Shown: piece by piece, positions 1 to 8,154 of the stretch
Numbering within the stretch: the stretch's first letter is position 1
How the letters are laid out: the number at the start of each line of letters is the position of its first letter
Assembly: GCF_001311075.1 (NCBI RefSeq)
Contig: NZ_BBAD01000030.1
Coordinates: forward strand, 1 to 34,880
DNA: 34,880 nucleotides
Source of the DNA: Secundilactobacillus similis DSM 23365 = JCM 2765
Lineage (GTDB): Bacteria; Bacillota; Bacilli; Lactobacillales; Lactobacillaceae
Direction of reading: 5' to 3'
The notes under the pieces: model-generated
What the model saw: the letters and a program-made list of their open reading frames with translations, nothing else
Told to the model about the DNA's origin: nothing
Database searches by the model: none
Translations under genes and position numbers: made by a program

Positions 1-335
1 TCTGCCTTGCGGAGTTCATTTTCGGCGCAGGCTAATGAAAGCAGTTCCCCTAACAAGCTACACAATATCAAAAGTTCATCGCCAACTAAAGCCCCAATGG
101 CGCCGAAAACAATGTAAGCGCAGTGAACGTCGCAAACAACACTTTGAAACAGCGAAAATCTGGTCTTTGGGGTTTACTTGGGCCGCCCTTATATGCAACC
201 TTCTGCCTTGCAGAGTTCATTTCGGCGCAGGCTAATGAAAGCAGTATCCCTGACAAACTACACAATATCAGAAGTTCATTGCCAACTAAAGCCCCAATGG
301 CGTCGAAAACAATATAGCAGCAATGAACGTCGCCA
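1..335. repeat. Two diverged copies of a ~201-bp intergenic repeat
   Basis: Positions 1-133 and 202-335 are near-identical in order: both run through tctgccttg, a GGCGCAGGCTAATGAAAGCAGT stretch, CACAATATCA, GCCAACTAAAGCCCCAATGGCG and GAAAACAAT, with scattered substitutions and small indels. The spacing is about 201 bases, so this is a tandem pair whose first copy is cut by the window edge. The repeat has open frames on both strands, but none has a convincing ribosome site and the conservation is at nucleotide level, so I call no gene. A related unit lies at 1165-1334. Confidence 0.8.
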
Positions 336-374
336 CAAGCACTCACTGAATTAACGCACCATCCTTCACACCAA

Positions 375-403
375 ACAAAAAAAGCCCAGACCAAAGTCCA
401 GAC
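375..403 (-). terminator. Rho-independent terminator of the 424-1041 gene
   Basis: On the minus strand GTCTGGAC, loop TTTG, then GTCTGGGC forms an 8-bp stem with G-U pairs and is followed directly by seven T. It sits about 20 bases past the stop of the minus-strand gene. Confidence 0.75.
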
Positions 404-423
404 CCCTAAACAATCAAAGTCGA

Positions 424-1041
424 TTAAGCAAACACCCCACCCAACAACTTCGCATAAACGCCATCCCGCAGTGCGGGTAACTGATCCGCCAAGCTCCGTT
501 GCCGCTGAGCTTCCTTAGTAGCGCGCACCTTAGCCGTTTCCAGCAAGGCTTCATTTTGACTATCATCAGGGTTAGGTTGCCGCAACAACATCCAGTAAGC
601 GTAGCGGAAACCAAACTCCCAGCCGAAGAAGTAGATGTCTAACAGGTCACTCCGGTAGAGTTGGGGAACGGGTAACGTTTGAATTTCTTCAAATGAATGT
701 AGCTCGTTAGTGCGGATGAGCTGTTGATGCAACCGGTCATCAAGTTCGTGGAAGTCAGCGCTCTTAGGGTCGTTTAAGAGTTGCAGTAACGCTTTGAAAA
801 ACGGACTCCCCCAAGTGGTTGCCTTTTCGTAAACGTCGGCACCAAGGTCACGGATGTGCTTGTTTTGACTTTCAGCCGTGTAAATAATGTAGGCGGATTG
901 AAGACCCTCAGCCATCCCGGTGGTAAAGACGTCAGCTAGTGGTTTAAACCAAGCGGAAACGGGGTTATCAATCAATGTTGCCAGTTTAGCTTGAATCTGC
1001 GTTTCGGCAATGCTAAGTGATTTTTGATCTTGTTTGCTCAT
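424..1041 (-). CDS. Hypothetical protein, 205 aa, lactobacillus-type
   Basis: I do not recognise a named family. The product is a soluble, mostly helical-looking protein with no signal peptide or clear membrane segment. An aromatic stretch around residues 130-150 (YFFGWEFGFRYAYWMLL) is its most distinctive part, and the C-terminal third is rich in charged residues and Ala. The start is supported by a GGAGGC ribosome site 4 bases upstream of the ATG (read on the minus strand). The gene is monocistronic: a terminator follows it and repeats flank it on both sides. No function is proposed. Confidence 0.75.
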   Translation of the reverse strand: MSKQDQKSLSIAETQIQAKLATLIDNPVSAWFKPLADVFTTGMAEGLQSAYIIYTAESQNKHIRDLGADVYEKATTWGSPFFKALLQLLNDPKSADFHELDDRLHQQLIRTNELHSFEEIQTLPVPQLYRSDLLDIYFFGWEFGFRYAYWMLLRQPNPDDSQNEALLETAKVRATKEAQRQRSLADQLPALRDGVYAKLLGGVFA

Positions 1042-1117
1042 GAGTGCCTCCGATATTAGGTGCGTTTATGAAAACGCTTTTGTTTAGAATTAATCATAAC
1101 ATTGGAGAGAGGGCGAA

Positions 1118-1334
1118 ACAAGGCGGTTAGAAGGTGGCGTATAAGGCGCAAGTGAAGCTACCGGGTTTGGGTAGGTTTACTTGCCCCGCCCTTATACATA
1201 ACCTTCTGCCTTGTGTAGCCCGTTTAGGCTCGAGGACATAAAAGAACAGTAGCCTAAAACGCTCAGAAATCGCAAATCGCTGATGCAACGCAACCTTCTG
1301 CCTTGTGGAACCCGTTTAGGCTCGAGGACAGAAA
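1118..1334. repeat. Inverted and direct intergenic repeat cluster
   Basis: The segment CTTGCCCCGCCCTTATACATAACCTTCTGCCTTG (1171-1214) matches 168-210 (same order, few changes) and is also present inverted just upstream at about 1118-1152, giving a large imperfect stem. The unit 'aaccttctgccttg + CCCGTTTAGGCTCGAGGACA' occurs at 1199-1241 and again at 1291-1334, a period of about 93. Together with the 1-335 copies this is one dispersed repeat family around a single gene. It lies downstream of the minus-strand MFS gene and may include its transcription end, but I see no canonical terminator. Confidence 0.7.
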
Positions 1335-1432
1335 AGCGCCGGCGCCTGACGGTCACCATAAACGATAACAGTCCAGCCAACAAAAAAAGAACCACCGCCC
1401 ATGACGATAGTTCCCACAATTTAAATATCAAC

Positions 1433-2938
1433 TTAAGCCGCTTTCGAAGCCTCAGCTGCCCGCGCAGCCGCCGCATACTTCTTCCGCTCAAGCCCCTGCG
1501 CCCAAATGTTGATCACAAAGGCAATCACCATCAGTACCAGGGATACCAGCATAATGTTATGCAACCCGTTATGCAAAATCACCCGCATTTGCGGAATCAA
1601 ATGGCTGGGTAACGAACTGACACTAGCGGCGTCACTCAACTTGTTCATCATCTTCATAGTGATCTGGCCGTGCGAGGCGGTGACGCCAGCGCGCAGGGCG
1701 TTGTTCATGATCAAGCCGAAGATGGACGCCATAAAGGTTTGGCTCAGCATCCGAATCAAAAAGCTAAAAGAAGTTGCAATTGGCACGTCTTCTGGTTCGG
1801 CGTCTTGTTGCACCTTCACCTGAAGTTCGTTGAAGCACATGCCGTTGCCAAAGCCTTCAAAGGCCCCGGCGAGGACTAAGATCCAGTAAGGCGTATGCAC
1901 GCCCATCACGACCATTAAAATGAAGGTGATGGTCAACGTGATGATGCCCAGCCCAATGACCCGTTGTGGCGTCAAAACTCGCCGAAGTGGGGCAACGGAA
2001 CTCGATCCGCCAAAGTTCGTAAACGAACTGGGAATCTGGGTGGCGCCCCCAACTAACGCGGAGGTACCCAATAGCCCTTGGGCCCACATTGGTGCGTAAA
2101 TCAGGAAGCCTAAGAAGGCTGCCCAGATAATCATAAATAAGCCGAAGTCAATCACCAAGGATCGATTTTTCAGTAACCGCGCTGGAATAATCGGATCCGC
2201 GCACCGGCCCTCGACCCGCATCAAAATGGTGAGGCAGATCGCGGCAACAATCAAGAACCCGCCAATCATCATCAGACTGGCGCTGCCAATCAGTTCAATG
2301 GCCACCAGTAAGCTGATCAACCCGAACGTCATCAGGGTTGCACCAAGGTAGTCCACGGGGCTGTCGGTGCGGTATTTGGGATTGGATTTGTAGAAAAATT
2401 GCACTAAAACGGCTGAGATGAGGCCGACTGGGACGTTTAACAAGAAAACCCAGTGCCAGCCGACCGTATCGACGATGGCACCACCGACCAGCGGGCCGAT
2501 AATGGTAGCCATACTATAACTGGCAGAGACAAAGCCAAGCACCTGCATCCGCTTGCGAGGATTCTCATACAGGTGCGCATAAATGATATAGGGGAGCGAG
2601 ACGACCCCACCGTTGCCGATTCCAGCAATTGCCCGGGAAATGATCAAGAAGACCATGTTGGGGGCGATCCCTTGCAGGAAGGAGCCCACTACGAAGAATA
2701 ACGCAGCGAGTTGGTAAGCCTGCTTGTTGCCGATGTGTTGCCCAAGCTTACTCCAAAGCGGGGTGCTGACGGCGGTTCCCAGCAGGAAAATCGCGACGAT
2801 CCACCCCATGAGTTCCAACCCGTGGAGGTCGGCAATAATCGCTGGTAAGGCGGTGTTGACGATCGTGTTATCCAGACCACTCATCGCGTTGGAGAGCAGC
2901 AGGGCACAGGTGACAATAAAGACGTTGCGTTTGGACAC
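1433..2938 (-). CDS. MFS transporter, DHA2 (14-TM, EmrB/QacA-like) drug exporter
   Basis: A 501-residue, strongly hydrophobic protein with alternating membrane segments from residue 6 to about 485, the length of 14-helix DHA2 proton-driven drug exporters. Residues 19-27 (MSGLDNTIV) match the D-x-T-I-V signature of helix 1; motif A is degenerate between helices 2 and 3 (KLGQHIGNKQ); motif C of antiporters is clear in helix 5 (GPLVGGAI). The tail is Ala/Lys-rich and cytoplasmic. Translation starts at GTG with an AAGGAAG ribosome site. No adjacent TetR/MarR regulator is visible, so the substrate cannot be inferred from context; the neighbour upstream is a broken small gene in divergent orientation. 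The frame is intact. Confidence 0.88.
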   Translation of the reverse strand: MSKRNVFIVTCALLLSNAMSGLDNTIVNTALPAIIADLHGLELMGWIVAIFLLGTAVSTPLWSKLGQHIGNKQAYQLAALFFVVGSFLQGIAPNMVFLIISRAIAGIGNGGVVSLPYIIYAHLYENPRKRMQVLGFVSASYSMATIIGPLVGGAIVDTVGWHWVFLLNVPVGLISAVLVQFFYKSNPKYRTDSPVDYLGATLMTFGLISLLVAIELIGSASLMMIGGFLIVAAICLTILMRVEGRCADPIIPARLLKNRSLVIDFGLFMIIWAAFLGFLIYAPMWAQGLLGTSALVGGATQIPSSFTNFGGSSSVAPLRRVLTPQRVIGLGIITLTITFILMVVMGVHTPYWILVLAGAFEGFGNGMCFNELQVKVQQDAEPEDVPIATSFSFLIRMLSQTFMASIFGLIMNNALRAGVTASHGQITMKMMNKLSDAASVSSLPSHLIPQMRVILHNGLHNIMLVSLVLMVIAFVINIWAQGLERKKYAAAARAAEASKAA

Positions 2939-3061
2939 AGTGTTCGCTTCCTTTTATGTAAGAATAATTGACAATACCTACTATCATACAACTTTCTAGG
3001 TTCAAATTAAAAGGTATGTTAGAATAATGGCAGTCTTGTGTCAAAATGCAGGACCAAACGG

Positions 3062-3354
3062 ATGCTCCTAAGTTCAAATAGAATTGGTGACGACTTGAAA
3101 AATAAAAAATACTTCTACAGTAATTATACCGGCATGTCACCGGTGTTGCTCCAAAAACCACTGACAGCAAATGAAAAAAACGATATCGCAAATGATTTAT
3201 TGGCCCTAGAAGACTAATCGAACAGTATACGAATCGATTAGCCGGGGCGGCGCAAACTACCGAAACGGGCCAACCAGACTATCAAGCGCTGGCCGACCAC
3301 CTCAAAACAGCGCGGACTGAATTAGTGAACGTTCAGCGCGGGCTGTTCAAATAA
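3062..3354 (+). pseudogene. Broken small gene, ~98 aa when repaired, unknown function
   Basis: From ATG 3062 an open frame of 51 codons (ending ...LLALED) stops at TAA 3215. In the next frame the sequence stays open from 3214 to TAA 3352-3354 (LIEQYTNRLAGA... to ...NVQRGLFK) with good coding character. Restoring a single C in GACTAATC to give GAC CTA ATC joins both halves into one helical, charged protein. An AGGA ribosome site precedes the ATG by 8 bases. I do not recognise the family. Either a genuine one-base deletion or a sequencing error; the many similar lesions in this window favour error. Confidence 0.55.
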
Positions 3355-3394
3355 AAAAATTAATCGTTGGGTGCAGTTGCACCTAATAGTCCAA

Positions 3395-3435
3395 AAATAG
3401 CGCGACGTCCCGGAAAATGTGACGTAGCGCTATTT
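3395..3435. terminator. Strong inverted repeat, likely bidirectional terminator
   Basis: AAATAGCGC-G-ACGTC (3395-3409) pairs with GACGT-A-GCGCTATTT (3421-3435), 14 of 15 positions. It lies 40 bases past the broken small gene. The T-run is better on the minus-strand side, so termination efficiency on the plus strand is uncertain. A second small perfect hairpin, GGTGCA-GT-TGCACC, lies just upstream near 3370. From 3436 to 3642 I see no further gene, only an AT-rich stretch expected to hold the promoter of the next gene. Confidence 0.6.
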
Positions 3436-3642
3436 ATCAACCGTTAAATTAAGTTGAAATAATGAAAAAAACTTTTGAAAAATAACCTATCATAGTGTAA
3501 AAAATGATGGATTTGTGATAAATTAATTATAAAGATTCACGTTTTAAATTGAACTGTGTTCGTATGGTGGTCGGCGTAGGTTCTTGATGCGTCATCCTTA
3601 GAGTCGCGACCGTTATACCGGATCCTTAAGGAGGGATTCTGT

Positions 3643-5472
3643 TTGATTGCAGGATTAACTGCTGATAATTTCTTTTCGCAATTGGTGCTTCTGATTTTTG
3701 CCGTAGCGTTTGTTTCGGGCATTGTGATCGCTTACTCACGTGCTTGGCACTATCTTGAGACCAACCAGGGGTTGTTGCAGCCGCAACGACGTTTGATTCG
3801 AATCGCATTACCGGTAATCGTTTGGCTACTTGGTGGCATCCTGTGCTTGGCGAGTTTGTTTTCGAGTGATAATCGACATTTGTACGCTAGTATTGGGGTC
3901 TTTTTAATTGCCTTTCCAGTGCTGGATATTCATTTGAGTAACGTTGAATACTGGGCGCGAGGCGCCGTGTTAGTCATTGTTTGGGAATTGGCACATTGGG
4001 CAAATGTGTTATCGATTCAAAATATTTTAGTCAGTCTCGGTCTGATCTGGGTACTCCACTTAATCCACCACCATTTAGGGATGGTCCGTTATCGCTTTGG
4101 TTACTGTTTTGCTGCTGGCGCATACGTATCGCTTGGATTTTGGTTGACCTATCCAGGCCTACCTGTGACGGATGCTAATCTCTGGCTAAGTATCGGCATC
4201 TACATGATTATGACGGTGATTACGTGCCTCTATTGGATTGGTAAAAAAAATCATGACCAGTTGACGGATACTCGAAATCAGCAGCAAGACATTACGCCAA
4301 CCACGCTGTATGCCTCTTATGAACGAGACGTGAACAGTCTATTTGAGATGGCGCAGGGCACGCATACGCCAATGACGGTGGCCATCATTAACATTGACCG
4401 GTATGCGGATGTCAATAACCGCTATGGGCAGCGGGGCGCTAACGCAATTTTAGGCCAATTCGAAACGTTGCTGCAGCACGTGTTGCAACAGTACAGTACT
4501 GCGTATCACCTGTTCCGTTCAGGTGGCAGTACCTTTAACGCTATTTTCACCAACGCAACGCCGGTGGATACCGCACCGATTTTGATGGATTGCTGAGACA
4601 CGGTGCGCACGCATGAATTTAGCTTTAACGGTGAAAAAGTCGAGTTAACGGTTTCGATTGGGGTCACTCAGGTTCAAACTGTCGATAAGAGCGTTGATGA
4701 TACCTACGCACGCGCTAGCAAGAGTCTCAAACAGAGCAAGCGCGAAGGTCACGATGCGATTACGGTGGAGGGTGTTTCGCAACATGCCCGAGAATCAATC
4801 AACTGGTTCCCAACGTACCGCTACTTTGTGCAACCGATTGTCGACGCCAGCAAGCCCGACCACCCGATATTGTTGAATGAAATGCTGTTGCGCGAATTCG
4901 ACCGTAACCAGTGGCGATTGCCCGCAAACTTTGAGATTCCGGTCACCACGCAGATCAGCTTGATCAAACAGGTGTTGAACCATAACGCTTGCCGGGGTGT
5001 TAACATTAACCTCACTGCGAAGCAATTTTCTGATCCGAAGATTGCCCATGATTTGGTGCGCTTTAAGCAACATGAACCACGGATCGATGAATTTGTGGTG
5101 GAAATCATGGACGCGCCGGGAACCGAAGTTGTGAAGCAGATCAACGAAATTTACCACGCTGGCGGGATTAAGGTTTACCTTGATGACGTTGGTAGTGATA
5201 ACAGTTTCGAACTGGTGCTGGACATGTTCCACTATCTGGACGGCATTAAGTTTGCGATTCAAAATTTGCGGAAGACCAATAATCAGGATCAACTCTTGGA
5301 ACGAATCGACTTCTGGACAAAAGTTGCCGAGCAAAACGACTTGGAATTTGTGCTTGAAGGGGTCGAGACCGAAGATGAGTCGCAGTATTCGATTAAAAGC
5401 CACGGCATTTTTCGGCAGCAGGGGTACTACTTTGCGAAACCGTCGTTGCCGGAGGAAGAGCATGTGAATTAA
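3643..5472 (+). CDS. Membrane GGDEF-EAL domain protein, interrupted by in-frame TGA
   Basis: Cyclic-di-GMP type protein of 610 codons. Translation starts at TTG 3643, 7 bases after AAGGAGGG. Residues 1-205 hold about six to seven membrane helices; about 225-350 is a GGDEF-like domain; about 390-600 an EAL domain. The GGDEF motif reads GGSTF (in FRSGGSTFNA), lacking the Asp/Glu needed for cyclase activity. The EAL domain keeps most metal and substrate residues: E in NEMLLRE for EAL, N in NINLTAKQ, E in VEIMDA, paired Asp in YLDDVGS, K in IKFAI, E in EGVET and Q in QGYYF. This suggests a phosphodiesterase or sensor with a regulatory degenerate cyclase domain. Codon 318 is TGA (4594-4596) and the frame continues unchanged after it; TGG (Trp) would be the simplest ancestral codon. 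As read, the protein is truncated before the EAL domain. Confidence 0.8.
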
Positions 5473-5510
5473 ATAAGTATGTCATACAGGCTTTAGCATA
5501 ACGACAAAAC

Positions 5511-5566
5511 AAAAACAATCGACATTGGTTAACCTTCTCGGGGTTACCCAACATCGATTGTTTTTA
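5511..5566. terminator. Bidirectional terminator between convergent genes
   Basis: AAAAACAATCGA-C-ATTGGTTAACC (5511 onward) pairs with GGTTACCCAA-CATCGATTGTTTTT ending near 5565; A-run on one side and T-run on the other. It serves the GGDEF-EAL gene (plus) and the small minus-strand gene that ends at 5591. Confidence 0.8.
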
Positions 5567-5590
5567 ATTTTATATAGCGATAGTTAATGA

Positions 5591-5854
5591 CTAATCATCC
5601 AACGGAAAAACCGCATCCGCTTCGTCCCAGTTCTTGACCCACTGTTCGAAATCATCATGTTCAGGATCGCCATCGATCATCCAAACGATTTCGTATAACT
5701 TATCGGGATCACCATCGACTTTGTAGCCAATGCCACGCACGACGTCAACGGTATCCGCAACGCCCATCACGGTGAATTGGTTGATATGCTCAGTTGGTGC
5801 GGTGACGATCACGTAGTCGGTACCTTCGACGCGAACGGTTTGTTGAGTTGCCAT
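5591..5854 (-). CDS. Small acidic hypothetical protein, 87 aa
   Basis: The best start is the ATG at 5854, with a GAAGAGGG ribosome site 6 bases upstream; a longer open frame to 5920 exists but has no ribosome site. The product (MATQQTVRVEGTDYVIVTA...) has a beta-strand-like N-terminal half and a very acidic C-terminus (WDEADAVFPLDD). No signal peptide or membrane helix. I do not recognise the family. It is transcribed alone, downstream (same strand) of the LysR gene with an 88-base gap, and ends at the shared terminator. Confidence 0.7.
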   Translation of the reverse strand: MATQQTVRVEGTDYVIVTAPTEHINQFTVMGVADTVDVVRGIGYKVDGDPDKLYEIVWMIDGDPEHDDFEQWVKNWDEADAVFPLDD

Positions 5855-5942
5855 AGAATTACCCTCTTCTTTGAAATAGTTGATGAGTCTATTAGTAGGC
5901 GGGTGTGGGGAAGCTGCCAAGCGATGTGCAAGCGCTTCAGCA

Positions 5943-6839
5943 TTATCTTTGAGTTGAAAACAAATCGATAAACGTCTGTAGGCTCGGTTTTATTGCCTGT
6001 TTTTTATAAATCAGTTCAAACGTGAAATGCTGGTCAGCTTTGGTTTCAAGTGGGAGGTAAGTGATTGCTTCAGCCGGATTTTGTACGGTTTCAACCACGC
6101 CACCGGGATAAAAAGCTGTCACCTGATCGAGACCCACGAGCATTTGCATTTGTTCAAATGAGGCTTGGCGCACGACGTTGAGTTCACTTGAAATTGTGCC
6201 GAGACTTGATTCAAAGGCCCGTTTGAGGTAAGTGGACTCCTCGTTACTGTAATAGACAACGGGTTTTTCCTGCAACAACCGCTCCGGAATTTTTTTTGCA
6301 CCAGCGTAGGGATTTCGATTACTGACGCCCATCAGCATTGTACCTGCGTGAACCGGAAAGTGTGCCAGCTGTAATTGTTGGTAATCATAATGGTAACCGT
6401 AGTTATCTAAAATCACGGCGCAGTCCAGTTCGCCCATCAGCACATCCGAAACCAAGTGTTCCACACCGGACTCTTTAATGGTGACCGCAATGTCAGTTGG
6501 AAGCTGAAAGAGGGCCTTTTTGATGACGGCGCCGTCAAACGGTGAAAAATACCCAACTGAGAGTTGCTGATTGGCTGAAACGTTGAGCTGGCGGAGTTCG
6601 TAGTTGGTGGTGTGAATCATGGTGAGCATTTGTTTTGCTCGGTGTAGAAAGTGATCTCCGGCAGGTGTGAGGGTAATTTTGTTGCTCTCACGACTGAATA
6701 GCGTCACTTGTAGCGTTTCCTCGAGGAGCTTGATTCGTTTTGAAACCGCCCGCTGGGAGATAAAGTTCTTCTCAGCGACCTTTTGAAAACTGCCCAGTTG
6801 CGTGATTTCGATAAAGAGTTTGAGTAGTTCTTCGTCCAT
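5943..6839 (-). CDS. LysR-family transcriptional regulator
   Basis: 298 residues, standard for LysR. Residues 1-60 form the winged helix-turn-helix (LLKLFIEITQLGSFQKVAEK..FISQRAVSKRIKLLEE), with the typical Q-x-x-V/A-S-x-x-I-x-x-L-E spacing; residues about 90-295 are the periplasmic-binding-like effector domain. GGAG precedes the ATG by 7 bases. The gene is divergent from the zinc alcohol dehydrogenase at 6968, separated by 128 bases, the classic arrangement in which a LysR protein controls its own gene and the divergent target. The effector is unknown; an alcohol, aldehyde or aromatic compound is an inference from the neighbour only. Confidence 0.88.
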   Translation of the reverse strand: MDEELLKLFIEITQLGSFQKVAEKNFISQRAVSKRIKLLEETLQVTLFSRESNKITLTPAGDHFLHRAKQMLTMIHTTNYELRQLNVSANQQLSVGYFSPFDGAVIKKALFQLPTDIAVTIKESGVEHLVSDVLMGELDCAVILDNYGYHYDYQQLQLAHFPVHAGTMLMGVSNRNPYAGAKKIPERLLQEKPVVYYSNEESTYLKRAFESSLGTISSELNVVRQASFEQMQMLVGLDQVTAFYPGGVVETVQNPAEAITYLPLETKADQHFTFELIYKKQAIKPSLQTFIDLFSTQR

Positions 6840-6967
6840 AAGTGTCTCCTAAATCGGTAGCCGAACTAAAGTGTTCGGGTGCCGTCTTTTTTAACCATAT
6901 TACGCCGACTTAAAAGCCGGTTACAATAGTTTTGTAGAAATTTTAACAAGCCGATTCGGAGGAAATT
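6840..6967. promoter_or_regulatory. Divergent promoter region between lysR and alcohol dehydrogenase
   Basis: The 128-base gap separates divergent starts at 6839 (minus) and 6968 (plus). It must hold both promoters and is the expected place for LysR boxes (T-N11-A type). I could not settle one specific operator by eye. The GGAGGA ribosome site of the dehydrogenase lies at its right edge (6957-6962). Confidence 0.5.
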
Positions 6968-8058
6968 ATGATGAAGATTAAAGCTGCAACCGTCACCCAC
7001 GCAGGTGACCCACTTTCAATCGTTGACGTTCAATTAGACGACCCGCAAGCAAATGAAGTGCTAATCAAAATCGTTGCGACTGGCGTTTGCCATACGGATG
7101 CCGTTGGTCGGGACGGCGGAACCACGCCAATGCCAGTGGCATTAGGACATGAAGGCGCCGGAATCGTTGAGCGGGTCGGCAGCAGTGTTTCAACCGTTAA
7201 GCCGGGTGATCACGTTGTCCTCTCGTTTGCCTATTGTGGTAACTGTTCGAACTGCTTAGCGGGGCATCCGGGCATGTGCACCCATTTCAACGAACTGAAC
7301 TTTGAGGGTGCCAACCATGATGGTAGTCACCGGTTGCATTTAGATAACGGTGAAGACGTCTCCGTTTTCTTCGGACAGTCCTCGTTTGCGGATCATGTGG
7401 TTGCCGATGTGCATAACGTGGTAAAGGTTGACCCAGAAGTTGATTTGCGGTTACTGGGACCTTTAGGTTGTGGTATCCAAACCGGTGCTGGAACGGTGTT
7501 AAATTATATTCACCCGAAATTCGGTGATTCAATTGTTGTGTTCGGGACCGGGGCCGTTGGACTATCAGCAATTATGGCGGCTAAAATTGCGGGGGTTGCC
7601 CACATTATCGCCATTGATATTTTTGATAATCGGTTGGCGTTGGCCAATGAACTAGGCGCAACCGAAACCATTAATAGTAAAGTGGTTGATCCAGAACAAC
7701 GGGTTCGAGAAATTGTTCCACAAGGTGTTGACTACAGTATCGATACCACTGGCGTTTCATCCGTGATCAAAACCGCAATTCACGTGTTGAAGCAGCTGGC
7801 GAATGCGTTTTGCTTGGTGTTGGCGGCGACCTAACGTTGAATGTGATGGGCGACTTGTTAGCTGAATCCAAGAAGCTTTCAGGGGTGGTCGAAGGTGATG
7901 CCATCCCGCAACTGTTCATTCCGCAGTTAGTCGATTACTACAAGCGTGGGTTATTCCCGTTTGATAAGTTGGTCAAATTCTATGACTTTGATCAGATCAA
8001 TCAAGCGTTCGCGGATTCGAAGAGTGGGCAAGTGTTGAAGCCGGTTGTGACGTTATAG
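6968..8058 (+). CDS. Zinc-dependent alcohol dehydrogenase (MDR, aryl-alcohol type), one-base frameshift
   Basis: Oxidises alcohols or reduces aldehydes with NAD(P), in the cytosol. The protein has catalytic zinc ligands Cys (GVCHTD, near residue 42), His-Glu (GHEGAG, near 66) and Cys (LGPLGCG, near 175); four structural-zinc cysteines in YCGNCSNCLAGHPGMC; and the Rossmann motif GTGAVGLSA. The class resembles benzyl/aryl-alcohol dehydrogenases. The frame is lost at about 7793: AAGCAGCTGG should read AAG CCA GCT GG (one C missing), giving K-P-A-G-E-C-V-L-L-G, which joins the segment open from 7810 to 8058. Repaired length is about 363 residues, normal for the family. GGAGGA precedes the ATG by 4 bases. 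A divergent LysR gene is the probable regulator. Confidence 0.85.
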
Positions 8059-8074
8059 GATGATTTAAGGTATA

Positions 8075-8122
8075 AATAAAGGTTCAAGACTTCACTTTCG
8101 AGGTCTTGAACCTTTATTTTTT
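8075..8122. terminator. Rho-independent terminator between convergent genes
   Basis: AATAAAGGTTCAAGAC(TT) pairs with A-GGTCTTGAACCTTTATT across a short loop and runs into TTTTTT. It ends the dehydrogenase transcript; on the minus strand it can also end the acyl-CoA synthetase transcript. Confidence 0.85.
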
Positions 8123-8154
8123 AGAATCACTTTTGTTATCAAGTTTGGGCGAGC

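Noticed and set aside
86-394. 102-residue minus-strand open frame in the repeats
   Set aside because: The frame crosses both repeat copies, has no good ribosome site, and the copies differ by indels that do not preserve frame.
4795-5463. 222-residue minus-strand open frame opposite the EAL domain
   Set aside because: Shadow of a real coding frame with recognisable EAL motifs on the plus strand.
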